DNA of 64,000 nucleotides. Origin: Protonemura montana (taxonomy: Eukaryota > Arthropoda > Insecta > Plecoptera > Nemouridae). The translations under genes and the position numbers were made by a program. The notes beneath the pieces are model-generated. The model did not search any database. It was given only the letters and a program-made list of their open reading frames with translations, and was not told the origin of the DNA. This document shows positions 29,453 to 41,700 of this stretch, in pieces. Each line of letters starts with the position of its first letter. The stretch's first letter is position 1. The stretch covers positions 7,871,943 to 7,935,942 of the forward strand of contig OX387603.1 of NCBI GenBank assembly GCA_947568835.1. Reading direction: 5' to 3'.

Positions 29453-29506
29453 CGACCACTGGTGTATCTAATTGTGAACGCATGGTTTGTCCAGGCGCGT
29501 GCCTTC

Positions 29507-29706
29507 ATGTTGAAGTGGACGGTCGCCCAGAGCAAGTCCAGGACGCCGACGTCGGTTTCCGTCGGCCCCTGCCTCAGCATTCGCCGGGCCGCCGCGCGTC
29601 TTCATCTCCGACGCTCGGCGCCGGCGTCCGGCGTCGTCAGCCGCAGGGCAGCCGTGCGGGCAGCTAACGCCCGCGGCAAGGAGAACGATGGCTACCACAG
29701 CGACGG
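29507..29706 (+). CDS. RhoGEF exon 1 (first coding exon seen; start uncertain)
   Basis: This GC-rich exon starts at ATG 29507 and ends at a strong donor (GG|gtaagtc) in phase 2, encoding residues 1-67. The product is basic (many R and A) and ends KENDGYHSDG, which continues smoothly into exon 2. The frame stays open upstream to about 29438. An AG at 29493-29494 behind a short pyrimidine run could be an acceptor, which would make this an internal exon. A TATATATA stretch at 29445-29452 would instead suit a promoter with a very short 5' UTR. I could not choose between the two. Confidence 0.6.
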
Positions 29707-32700
29707 GTAAGTCAAACACTTCGATGCAAAGTGCTGCTCTCTACTTTCATGTTTCAGCCCGACGTGTGTTTCCTGTCTATTTTTTCTGTAACATGAAATG
29801 ACAGTTGTGTAGCCCTGAGGAGTCTCGACGTGACTTGGTTTAGCGCGTGGGACGGCACATAGGGGACGGCACTACATGAGCGGATAGCCATGTGCAAGGT
29901 CGTTTGTATTTCAACTAGCCGAACTGCGTTAAAACTATCATGTACATACAGCATATACTATCATTATAGCAAAACAATTTTGCTCCAGCCGTTGAAGTGC
30001 GTCTGGTAGCTCATAGTATATGAACAAAAAACTGTATATAGGTTTATATATAAACAATAATAAGTTTGTCAGCGTAGGTATCAAAAGCATTAGGTCTTTC
30101 TGGTAGAATACTATCATTGCCAAGGCTCATAAAAGCAATTTAAACCAAAATATAAGACAAATTTGATAGTCGGCACCCCCGGCGCCATCTTGCTATATGT
30201 CTTTGCTGTAACCGTGTGCCCCCGTTGCTTCTGCACAGAGTGGCGTCGCCGCGCAGCCGAGACAGCGTCTACATGAGACTAGACGCGCTGCCCGCGGCGC
30301 TGCGCGACCTCAGCAATCGCATACCGACGCCGCGGTCCGCAGGATCGACGCCGCCCAAGCAGAAAACCCCGGCGTCGGCAGGTGCCAAGCGCAGCAGGAG
30401 CAGGAGTCGACGAGCGCTCAGACAATCGCTGTAAGGACCGTTTATGGTTATGCCTAGCGAATCTCATTCGATGGCTGGCTAGCATTGTTAACACATTCGC
30501 AGATAGATTTTTCAAAGGTTAAGTCGTTGTAAATGTATCCCATTACTATTCTAAAACTATCTCTCAGACGTCACGTGTCATTTCTGTTCTTCTTCTAAGA
30601 GACAATTGGACCGGTGTTTGTCTCTACTTGCTCGTTGGTCACAATCGATATTGCATCTTGGTGTTCTTTTGTAAACTTTTAGCCTTATGCCAGGAGTTTG
30701 CTCCGATTTTCAGGTTGAACCGATTGCTAACGTAATTTCACCCCTGGAAGAGTTCAGAAAAGTTTTGTACCATCGCTCTAAAACTTTCAAGTTACAGAGT
30801 GAGATGTGAACGACGAACAGTTGGGCTTCTTTGCTATCTCTTGAAAACGTGACCTAATTTCTCTGCTAGACGTGAAGGAGAGAGATATGAAGCCAGAGCC
30901 ACTCTACGATGTAAACCACTAATTCAAATTAAGTTTAATTCTATTTCCCGGTTTTTCTTCCAGCCCTTGCCGGCCGGATGGCCATCCCCCAAGTTTGCCC
31001 GACACCCGGGCTAAAACTGTCACGCCTGCAGTCAGCACCTCGTCTGCCCCCTTCGTTCCTCACGCGGCGCGAGAGAGCCCCCCAAAATGTCCCGCGAACG
31101 CCGTCGAAGACCAAGACGAGACCTCGCAGAACTGCATCAACAACTCGTTGGTCCGACAACGTCTCGCGGGGCACGCGGGTCTCGACCCCGACCTCCAAAT
31201 CGACTATTCGCCTTGTCCCCTGCGTGCGACGCGCAGCCTGGCGGCACTGCGGCGACGTCTGGCGGACACCTTCAGTAACGCGTCGCAGAGCTCAGGGGCA
31301 ATGCCCAGCTTCGACAATCCCTTGTACTTTCTCGGTCTTCAAGATGTCTCCCAGGCGAACCCTATCGCTTCTGCGGCGACGTTGAATGTTGAGGACGAGC
31401 CCAGTGTCTCATCGGCTTGTCGGGGCTCGCTAGACGTGTCCGTTAAGTCGGCTAACTCGGAGCCGGACAGTGTTTTGGAGGAGAAATCCTTCGGGACGAA
31501 TTTGTTTGCACTCAAGATGTCGCCACTAACTCGCAACCTGTCGTGTTTGAAATTAAACGGTTCCCGAAATGATTTGGAACGGTCGAGAACAGCCCCATTG
31601 CCACCAGTGGTTCCTCGTCATAGTTTAACCAACCACGATGCTACAGAGACGAAGTTCATCAGCCTCCAATCGTTGATGAATTCGCCACACGCCGCCTTGA
31701 ACCTGATACGAAGGAGTACCACCAACTCCAGGCCAACGCCGCAATCCGACAAACAAAGTGATATGTCTTGTCCAATCGGTCAAGAAGAGCTCGAAAACGG
31801 ATTAAACGAGCTCAATTTGTGTGCCACCACGTCCATTAGTAAGATACGGAAACGTAGTTCCCTGCACAGGGTAAGAACGCTAAGTGAAGACGGTCCTCCG
31901 TTGAAGGCGCAACCTATATTGTTATCGAACGGTCACCTGGCAATGCCACGGGCCAGCGTTAGCCAATCAATCAAAACTCCTCCTAAAGACACAGAGTGTA
32001 TACGACAACCTTATAAGCGGCGGCGAAAGAGCGATCGACGAAGAACGCGATCGGTGGGCGAAGAAGAGGACTCGCTGATAGGTGTGGGCGACGGCGTCTT
32101 CACGAGTAGCGGCAATTGTGATAGTCTACTCGCCGATGCCGACGTCGCTGCCTCTGCCGAGTTGGCTAGCCTGGACTCGAGCAACGAGGAGTTCACGTTA
32201 AAGCGTCAGGGTTGCATTCGGCGACGCCCTAAGAACATGCAGGGAAAACCCGTGCGCAACCCGCAGTTCGGCGTTACCTTGCCGTTCGGCCTGCCGAGTC
32301 CGTTCAGTCCCGAGTACGCGACGGCGTGGTTCTCCAAGATGGGTCCCCCGCAAGCGTACCCCACCCTCCCGCTTCAAAGGAAGTACGCCATCGCAGGAAA
32401 GTTCGGGGAGCAGGACATCGCGCCTCCCTGTCTGTCGCGTCCGGCGGCAGGTAACTCTGTTTGTGTGACCACGGACAACAGCCGCGGTCTGACAATCGCG
32501 CCGCCGAAGCGGAGGCCATTCACCGCCTCCTCAATGCCTGTCGAGCACAAAAGCATTTCGGAAACGAAAAATACGACGAAGTTCATCAACTCCACGTTCA
32601 TCGACGCTCATTGCGCGTCAAAGTCGACCAGTTTCCTTACGGACTCTTCGAATTTCTTTTCAAAATCGACGGCCGTTTCGAAATCAGGTTTCTTTAGCGA

Positions 32701-35700
32701 GTCGTTGCATTCATCTTGCAAGCCACCGGAAGCGGGTACGTCAAACAATAGGTTCGGCCTGACTTTGTCGCGAGGAATCCCGAGTCCACCGACGCCGGTC
32801 CTGCGAGAGCATGGAGCGATCGCGGGGGTGCAACCGCTCGCTTGCGACGTCGCAGGGACATCGCACGGGAGCGACGACACCCTGTGGAAGGTCGGTGTCG
32901 ATGACGCACTCAGGGAGGAGATGCAAGTCGAGGACGCGTGGAAGGGAACAGCGCCGCGATCTGTCAACGACGACTGGTCGACGTCGGATGACACTTGGAA
33001 CAGTCACAACATGCAAGAGATGAACGCGTCGCAGGCGACATCGGCCATGTCTGGGTGCAGGATGCAGGACGATGGGAACTTCGTCGCGGACTGCAGCTCG
33101 CTAGGAATGCACGATCCTGACACCAGGGAGAAGGACAGTTTTGGTGAGTTTGTTTGGAATGCAGGAGTGTTGCAAGATTGTTCAGTGGCAAGCACAGGCG
33201 TTTGCATGCGGTGAAAGATGTGTACATTTTTTTTTATATTGCAACTCCTATTAGTCAAAATTGAAACCTAACACTCTAAAACTGTATTTTGTCACCATGT
33301 GCTGATAGCTCTGTGTCTTTCCTCAGAGAGCCATGGGTAGCTTACATACCCCAAATCCATCAGGATGACAGGCTTTGAGATAGGAATCATATTAATTTAC
33401 ATATGCTAATTAAATAATTCGTCTACTTACCCCGTGAACAAAATCTATGAATTATTTGTATCATGAAGACTGCAAACATCGTCCATTGCGCAGGCAAACA
33501 CAAAAGAGAGTAATTGAAAGCTGGCAATCCTAATAAACAGAATTAATTTTGATTTTCACGCCAAACAATTTTCAGCTTTCACACCATTTAACTCGAACAA
33601 GTCCCGGCGCTGTGAAAAAAGTGTTTGAGGGGTAGGAAAACACTTATCATATTAGACTTGGTAAGCGTTACGACACCACCGTCAGAAAAAAAAACTACAG
33701 TGTTGGGTATTCGCGAAAAAAAATGGTTTCTCTTCATTGTTTAACATTTCTCTAATGTTGTTTCTTTGGGCACGATGAAAATATCTGCCGCGACTCAACA
33801 ATAAACCGTTGAGCGCGTAATAATGCGTGCGCTAAGTTTGGGTCGTGCTTGGTTGATCTTCAATTTGGAGTCGCCATAAAGCACAGCACCTAGACATTTG
33901 CATAATAGCTACCCTCAGACCCGGGGCTCGTTAGCCCACGGGCAGGCTGAAAAAAAACACAGCTGGCAATTTCTACTTGCTAACAAGAAAAAAGTATGTG
34001 CATGCTCACCGTGAGAATTTATACACATAATACGCGGCGTTATCGTAAATTTTGTCTGATCAGCCATCAGCTTATTCTTATTAAGACTCTTGTTACTAAT
34101 TAAATGATTGGTTTACTTTGATCTTGATAAATAACACGTGCATGGCGATCATTAATTTCGTGGGTTAAGGATATTTGGCTTTATATGCAAAGGAGTAGAG
34201 TAAGAAAGGAGAAATGAGTTACCGTTCAAGAAAAAGAATTTCTTGCGTGTTAGAAGAAAACTATTAATTTTACACAAAATATTCGGAGCTACACTTTCCT
34301 ATTGCACACTTGTGAGATTGTTTGATTTTCAAATTTAATAAGGGTTACCTCAGTGTGTGCTATGTCTAGATTTCTTCTTATACATTTCTTATTTATATTA
34401 TTAAATTATTTATTATCCTTGCTATGAATGCATTAACATAGTAAACTATCCAGCTTCCTCAATAAAATTCATTCAAACTAAACGGTAAACCAACTACTGG
34501 CCGCAAAGTTCACTAGAAATTGTAAAATTTTAGTTTTCTTCAACGAGGACCGTGTGGAATGTCCCCGTTACTGCGTTGAGCATTTTCATAACAATTCGCC
34601 GGCACAATTGGGTCATGCCACTCAATTTCCCTCAAAGTACCACTCAGCGTTTTAAACATACATTATCTTCTCTTCTCGGGTTTCTTCCAAGTATCAAAAA
34701 TATTGATTTTCACGTTCTTATAATCAAATCATGGGTATAACGCAGATAGGTACAGAGAATCATAAAGTCTTATATCGCCTGGCCGCTCGATTTTATCAGC
34801 GAAAATAATAAGACAGTGTCATTGTTTATTTAATTCTTGATACAGTTACTTTAAGTTGTCCATTTTTCCCATAAACACAATAACTGGATCATTATCATAA
34901 TCAATACCACTGTCTGAGCACATACTATTATGCTGATGTTTTAAATTCCCATTGAAATTTGCTACCTTAATGCTAGTAACCATTTCGGCGCCCTGCTCTG
35001 CTCGCAGTGAGTTACCCTTAGTGCTTCACGTTTCAGCGTCGGCGGCGCCTAGCCCCTTGGCCGTCGTAGAGCGACGCTCGAGATCGCGACGCTGCCTCCG
35101 ATTCACGTCGCCAGGTGGGAGCATTCGACAGCGTCGTACGTCGCGACGCTCAACCTCCGCCTCCGCCAGGCGGCAAGACGACAACCTAGTCAAAGGTGGG
35201 TCTATTTTACCCGTGTTCACATGCTATGTAAGGGCCTAGGTATGTTGTTACTGATTTCAGAAATACGTCGAAAAAGTTACTTTAAAACAATTTTTTTTAA
35301 TTTACAAGGAGAGAGTGCCAATTCCTACTTTTAAGTGATAAAATTTGCTGAGATATTATTTGAATATAATGTTAAAATCCATGAATTTTAGAATCATCGA
35401 TAAAAAAATAATTACCATTTCGCTAAAAGGTAACATGTTCAATTCAATTCAATTCAATAATATATTTATTTCATTGTACAATATACATAGATATTAGGTA
35501 CACACATAGGTTCCTTACATCGTTCCGCCTCTTAAGTCAGTTATTTATTTAGCTGAATTTTTGCCATACCCTCGGTTAAAAGTAACTACACGTTTTTTCA
35601 CGTGCTAATTCGTCACACTATTCTAATTACTAGCGCTAGATGCAAGTCGCGGCTTTGTCCAGCACTTACGCTGTAACGAACTCGACTCATTCCCTTCCAC

Positions 35701-38700
35701 AACAACGACGCTACTTCTTTACAGCCTGCAATCTTATAATTGTATGATTGTTTCTTTGACAAGCCCAAGTGTTTGAAATTTATGACAGTGGTCGTCCCAT
35801 TCTCTCGTCCGCACATCTTGCGCGCGCCATTGTGCCGCACTATTTTATTCTTTAAATTATTTTAATTTATTCATTTCGAACGCTGTGATATATATTTTCA
35901 CAACACGATACAAATCGCGTCGCCGAGTTCTTTGGGCCGTGGGGTGCAAGGACGGGGTAGGGGGGGGGGGCTTTGCTTTGTCTCTCTTCACCAATGTGTT
36001 GCCGGCATGGCATGTCCAGCGCGCCCGCTGTGTAGGCAAGCCCGCCGCACAGGCATGCCACTCGGGTGGCCGACTTTCGGGTAACGAACGAGACGTGGAA
36101 CTGTAAATAACTGGGGCGGTAAATAAAACTCGAGCGAAAGAGAAGAAAAAAACGCAAGAACATTATTAATTGTGTGCTTTTTTTCCGCTCGTTTTTTTTT
36201 AGGGGAGCTGGACTTAGAGATCTACGAAAACAGCGGACTCATCACTATCCATGGTAAGCAAGATAATTCAGCTAAAATTGAGTGTGAAATCGCGTAGCTT
36301 TCGGCATGTTCTTGCCATTTGCATTGCATGCACATTATAAAACAATTAGACGTCCCGAATCAGGGAATATTTAATTAATTGACCCATTGCATAGTCATCC
36401 GAGACACTGCATTGTAATTACAACGGTTATTATTCAACTAATTACATTCTCCTTTAGCTATTTGCATGCATTTTATTACCCGTCATATAAACTTTAGGAG
36501 GTAATAGTTAAGCCAATATAATTCATGTTCACCAAAATGGTTTAACCCACGTAAACCCACGCGATGTGTGATACAACATCGCAAGGCGTTTCTAATGCAT
36601 TTTCTTCTCGTTTTCCAGTAATTTCCGGCAAGAATTTGCACAAGGCGGGCGGGAAAACGTCGAACGCGTATGTCAAGGTAAGTTACCGCAATTAGGCGAT
36701 GAGAATCCGTCGCAAACAAAGGCAGACTAGATTTCAGAATCCTATTCTAAAAGTAGGGCTATTGTTAGCGACGTTTGGCAAAATGATTACCATTAATTTA
36801 TAAAAGCGCCGAAGTTTTGTTAGTTTATTTGATTTTCGAGTGGTGCTTGACATTTTAAATAATAATTAGTTGAATTATAGAAAAGTTATCGCATAATTTT
36901 TTTAGGAATTACAGAGTTTTCTATTTTACATTGACGCACGCTCGATTTTCGTAAGTTGATGAATAATTCTAATTGTACGATTGGTACGTTCGGACGCAAA
37001 GCAAACAGAAGGACCTCTGAAATTTCAAAATTCAAAAGCTCGAGATTTTACGACGACAAACGACTGTTTTCATTCCGAATTCATGACAAAAATGATAACT
37101 GCTTTTGACACATATTGCGACCTCGCCCGGCTGTCACGTGCTCAAACGTGGACGAGACGATGTCACGTTTAGCAAGCCGCGTGCTCGAGTAGGTACGTGG
37201 AATAGAAGGCGAATTCGCCAGGTGTGACAGTGACGCACGCACACATGCGTAAAGTCCTCGAACGCAACGTGCGAGCCCACGTGACAGGCGTCCCGGCGCC
37301 GTCACGTGACCGACGCCCTCGTGACGTCAGTGCCGCGCGATGACGCAGTAGAGCCGGCATCGATCCCCAGGCAAACCCACCCGTGGACGAGCACATGAAT
37401 TATGTTATCTCCTATTAAATATCTTCGAATAATTAAAATTGGTTTCTTAGAGAGGAACACGGGAGACATTTTTCCGCTTGGCATTCAATCTGTGAATCTC
37501 AACTCGTGTCTCAGCTCGTTGAGTTTGCTAGCTCATCTCGCCTTCGAAAACCACACAAAGATCTAATTGACAACTTTCACAGCTCATACAGAGCTTCTAT
37601 CTCCTCTTTTTGCGGTTCACCAAAATATGTTGTACGTAGCTTGGTTCAATTAGCTGAAAACTTGAGCACTTTGATATTATTTCCTTCGTTTTGTTCGCGC
37701 TAGCCAGACGGTAGTAAAAGCAATTACTTCCATGGTTAGAATTATTATTAATTAAAATGTGGTTTAATTGAAACTTGGGAGTCCAATAGTTCGTCCCTTG
37801 AGCGAACAAGAGTATTTTATGTGCATACATGGGTTGGTGGTTGGTGGTTGGCATGCTGATAAAGTGGACTTTTGCACTGACTTGTGTACTTTGCAAACAA
37901 CCATAGATTCATTCTTTTGCTTTTCATTGAATTTACTTACAGTCGCCGAGGTAAAACGAAGAATAGTAAAGTTATTGTGCACCTATTAAAAACCCATGTC
38001 TACGCAGCTGTAGTTCTCAGAGATATCAGATCGATGGATAGAAACTTTGAAACTATTTTCTATGCCATGAAAGTTTTATGACAACATAAAAGAACACAAT
38101 CATGCAACTACCGTCATGACCGCCAGAGTTGTTAAACTCTTCTAACCAATTCGTATGCTCTTATTCTTTGAAGGTCGCACTGGTTCCTTCTTCCGAAGAG
38201 CGCACGTTCCATAGAACTGCTGTCCACCGGGACTCCAGCGCTCCACGGTTCGACCAGAAGTTCTCGTTCGAGCTGATCGACTCTGACCTCGACAAGAGGG
38301 TGCTCGTCTCTGTCTGGCACCGAGACAAGGAAAGACGGTAAGAAAAGAATAAACGGTTGAAGTTTAATGTTCTTTCCAGAATCTGGTTCTTCTCAGCTTG
38401 TCGGGTTATCAACATTGACATAGGCTCCAGTGTTCACGATCAGATGCGTGGAATTACGATCGGTAGTAAAGCACTTTAACCAGGATGCGAACCCGGAGTC
38501 TTGTGATCTCAATAGTGGTGTGTCAAAATATCATTCGAGCGATGGAATGGAAACATTGCCAAGAAGTTATTTTCCAGCCCCACTCATTTGGTAAACCTGC
38601 GTTTTCTATATATTATTCTATAGTATGTTATTAATATGCTGTTAACCTATATATTATGCTAATTTTGTTGATTTGCAACAATCGGGTTCCATGTGCAATT

Positions 38701-41700
38701 TAGTCTCAAATTTAGGTAATACATGCGTACACTTTGCACGAGAAGAAAAGATCGTAATTAGATTCTCATCGTAACCGTCTCATGTTTGAAAATCACTTCC
38801 ATTTTATTAACAAGTCACGGCATCCAATTTAAAAATAAAACCGAGACCCAATTACTTTCCAACAGCATGAGAAATCTAATTTCCACTTTTTCTCATTGTC
38901 AAATTTGATTTGAACTCGGCGTCAAGGTTCGTGAAACCGCCATCAATTGCGATCGCACCGCTTGCTTTCCGACCAACGATTCCCGTCGGTTGCGATCTGT
39001 AGCCCCCTGACACGAGAGTCTGGCAAGAAATGACGATCTGGATTGATGCAGGGGCCTTCAGGCAGGACGCGCGTTGGGCAGCAGGGCATACCAGTAATTG
39101 GGGGACTTGCAATTCCAATGAGGACGGGCACTAATTGGACGTGCGTGGCTTGGGCAAAATGTAATTGCTGTCGAAACACCGCACGGTACCTACGCTTTTC
39201 CCCAAAAGAGAGCATACGTAGGGGAGAGAGAGAGTTACCATGCAGCCATTACTGTTTTACCAAACTTTTTTGTTTAATTTTAAGTCGTATGACTATTCCC
39301 TTATTGGTTTAATTACCAAAAATGTTTTTTACCAGCCATCTTCCAGACACAAATATATTTCAAATTTCAATGCAATAGCCGCTTTCCGACTGCTACCACA
39401 ACAAACACCCAAACACAAAAACAACCAAACACCCAATGTATTTAGGATTTAAGAAACTTGTGCAATTATATATAATGCAGGTCCAGGATTGTTAATGGTT
39501 GCCAATGATAAAATCTCATTCAGAAGGTGCAAAATATTTGATCACGACGTCTACAGATTATATGGTATGGGATGTATAGAATAGAAATAATGGAAACCAC
39601 TAGAGCATGGGTAGCTAGCTAGTCCATTTCAAAGTTGGGGTGTATTTCGACTGATTCATGGCTTGCCTAGAGACAACAGCAACTCTCTGTACTCTTTCTC
39701 TTTGTACTGCACCTGTCGAAGTGCGTGCTCGCACGCTAAGGGATGCAACGCACGGGGCCACTAGCACCCCGTCATGGCATGCCATCGACGCAATGGCTCG
39801 TTACAGCGTGCGCTTTACTCGCCGATAAGTGTCACGCAAACAGGTTGTTGCACAAACGGCTGCTTAGTTCTGGTACGAAACTCGAAAAGATTATGACGAT
39901 GTTTTGAGCTACCTTCAGTTTATTTTGTCCATGATGTGATAATATGATCTTAATTTACAATTACCATTATGCTTGATATATTTTTTACTGTAAACTCTCT
40001 AGAAATTGCGCACACTAAAACAACGACTAAAGCAAATCTGTCAATTTGTCCCGGTTTTTGGAGTTTTGTGACGGTATTGGGGTGATTTTATGAGCACATT
40101 GATATATCGAGTCATGTTTTGAATACCTTTCTCAAAACCACGGAGCACACGACTATCATTCCTTTACGGCTCACAAGCAACTTCCAGTGTGTGAGAGGAA
40201 GATGGGAGAGTGCATGGTCCTTGGGGCAGAAGGAGACAGAGTGTTTCACCTGCAACGGCCGACAGGGAGATTGCGAAGCTACTGTCTTATTGATACCGGG
40301 ATTGCGATGCATCTGTCGGGTTAGTGTTGGGATGGGGTATGCGGGGAGGGTGTGGGGGGGGGGGGGTCTGTCAACAGGCAATTTCTCCCTTACAAAAACA
40401 AAGAACGCAGACAAGTTCCGAGAGGTTGCAAGGAGAAAGAAAACATTTTTTACACATCAATATTTTATGAATTCGACGGCGAGACTGTAGGCGTCGCGAG
40501 GGGCGAGGGAAAGATATAGCACGCCTTTTCGTTTTATATTCTGTTGGAGTGTTTTGTGATCACGACAATTCTAGTGAAAGCTTAGGCGTCTGTATTTTCA
40601 AATGGAAATACGTGTTTTTCATCAAATTCAATATACCAAGTCACCAATTCTTCGCGAGTTTATTTTGAGCTTTTTCATTTCAAGAAAGCTTGCTCGTGGG
40701 CTGGTAGGTGACGGAGGGGTTGGAGGTGAACTTAGATTTCACAGAAATCTACAAGAATTGTGGTCGTGTATCTTACATACCATTTTTACGCATGTCGATA
40801 CACCGCGGGACCTCGGGATCGTAATTAAATAGTTTTCTGAAATCTGAAAAATTGTAGGTTAAGTTCGCAAAGAAAACGAATTCATTAATGCATAGTGTAA
40901 TGTTTCTCTATTTTTTTTTTAAGCATGTGCAGCAATTTTGCTACTAACATTCACAAGACCACAATATTGTGCAACTTTTTTTCCCACTGTTGGAATTTTG
41001 CTCTCGAAGTATCACGTCAAACGCCACACCAACGCTTTATCTGAACACCCTTGAATAGATCAAGGTAAGGGTCCTCTATATGCTTCATTTTGACGGAAAG
41101 GATATACCCTCACTGCCTCCCAAAACCCCACAAGAAACAATTTCCGCGGCGACTGAGGCGTCAAGCTAGTGCGGCTCTCCCGTGACTTTAATGAGCAAGT
41201 AGTCGCTTGGTGAATCGCGCCCCAATTATTTTCTACCCCGCTAATCAATTTCCACGGCGACTCTTGTCGCTGCACCTTGGTTCTGTCGAGATGACGTTGG
41301 CCCAGCGAGCTGGCTACGTGTCGGCTTACTCGTCACGTGACCCAGCTGCTAGACGGGGTCGGTAGACCAAGGGTCGCCCCCCCCCCTCCACCTTCCTCAC
41401 AGGTCGGGGGTGGAAAGCCCAAGAGAATCACCTTACAGAGAGCATTAGAAGTTCAAGGAGCGGCGTCGCGAAAATATCCCGAATGGGAAAATTGAAAAAA
41501 AGAAATCAAAATGTGTAGTTTTTCTTTATTTTTCTTGTTTTGTAAAAATATTGTCGTCTTATCAAAGATATGCATTGCTGAGAACATAATTTTATAACCA
41601 AACTTTTATGGCTCTTTTTTATCGCCAATTGAATTCCTGCCCTTATATTGAGTTCTGTGTCTTTACGTTGATATGTAAACTCCCTTATATGTAGAAAGCA

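Noticed and set aside
32304-33258. Several minus-strand frames over the long exon
   Set aside because: They are shadows produced by the GC-rich coding strand of exon 3.
35439-35520. 3' tail of a retroelement
   Set aside because: Only the AATTC microsatellite and AT-rich flank are visible, with no body of an element, so it is listed as a simple repeat.
40354-40366. 13-G run as a functional quadruplex
   Set aside because: A single homopolymer run, plausibly slippage or sequencing artefact, with no spaced G-tracts.
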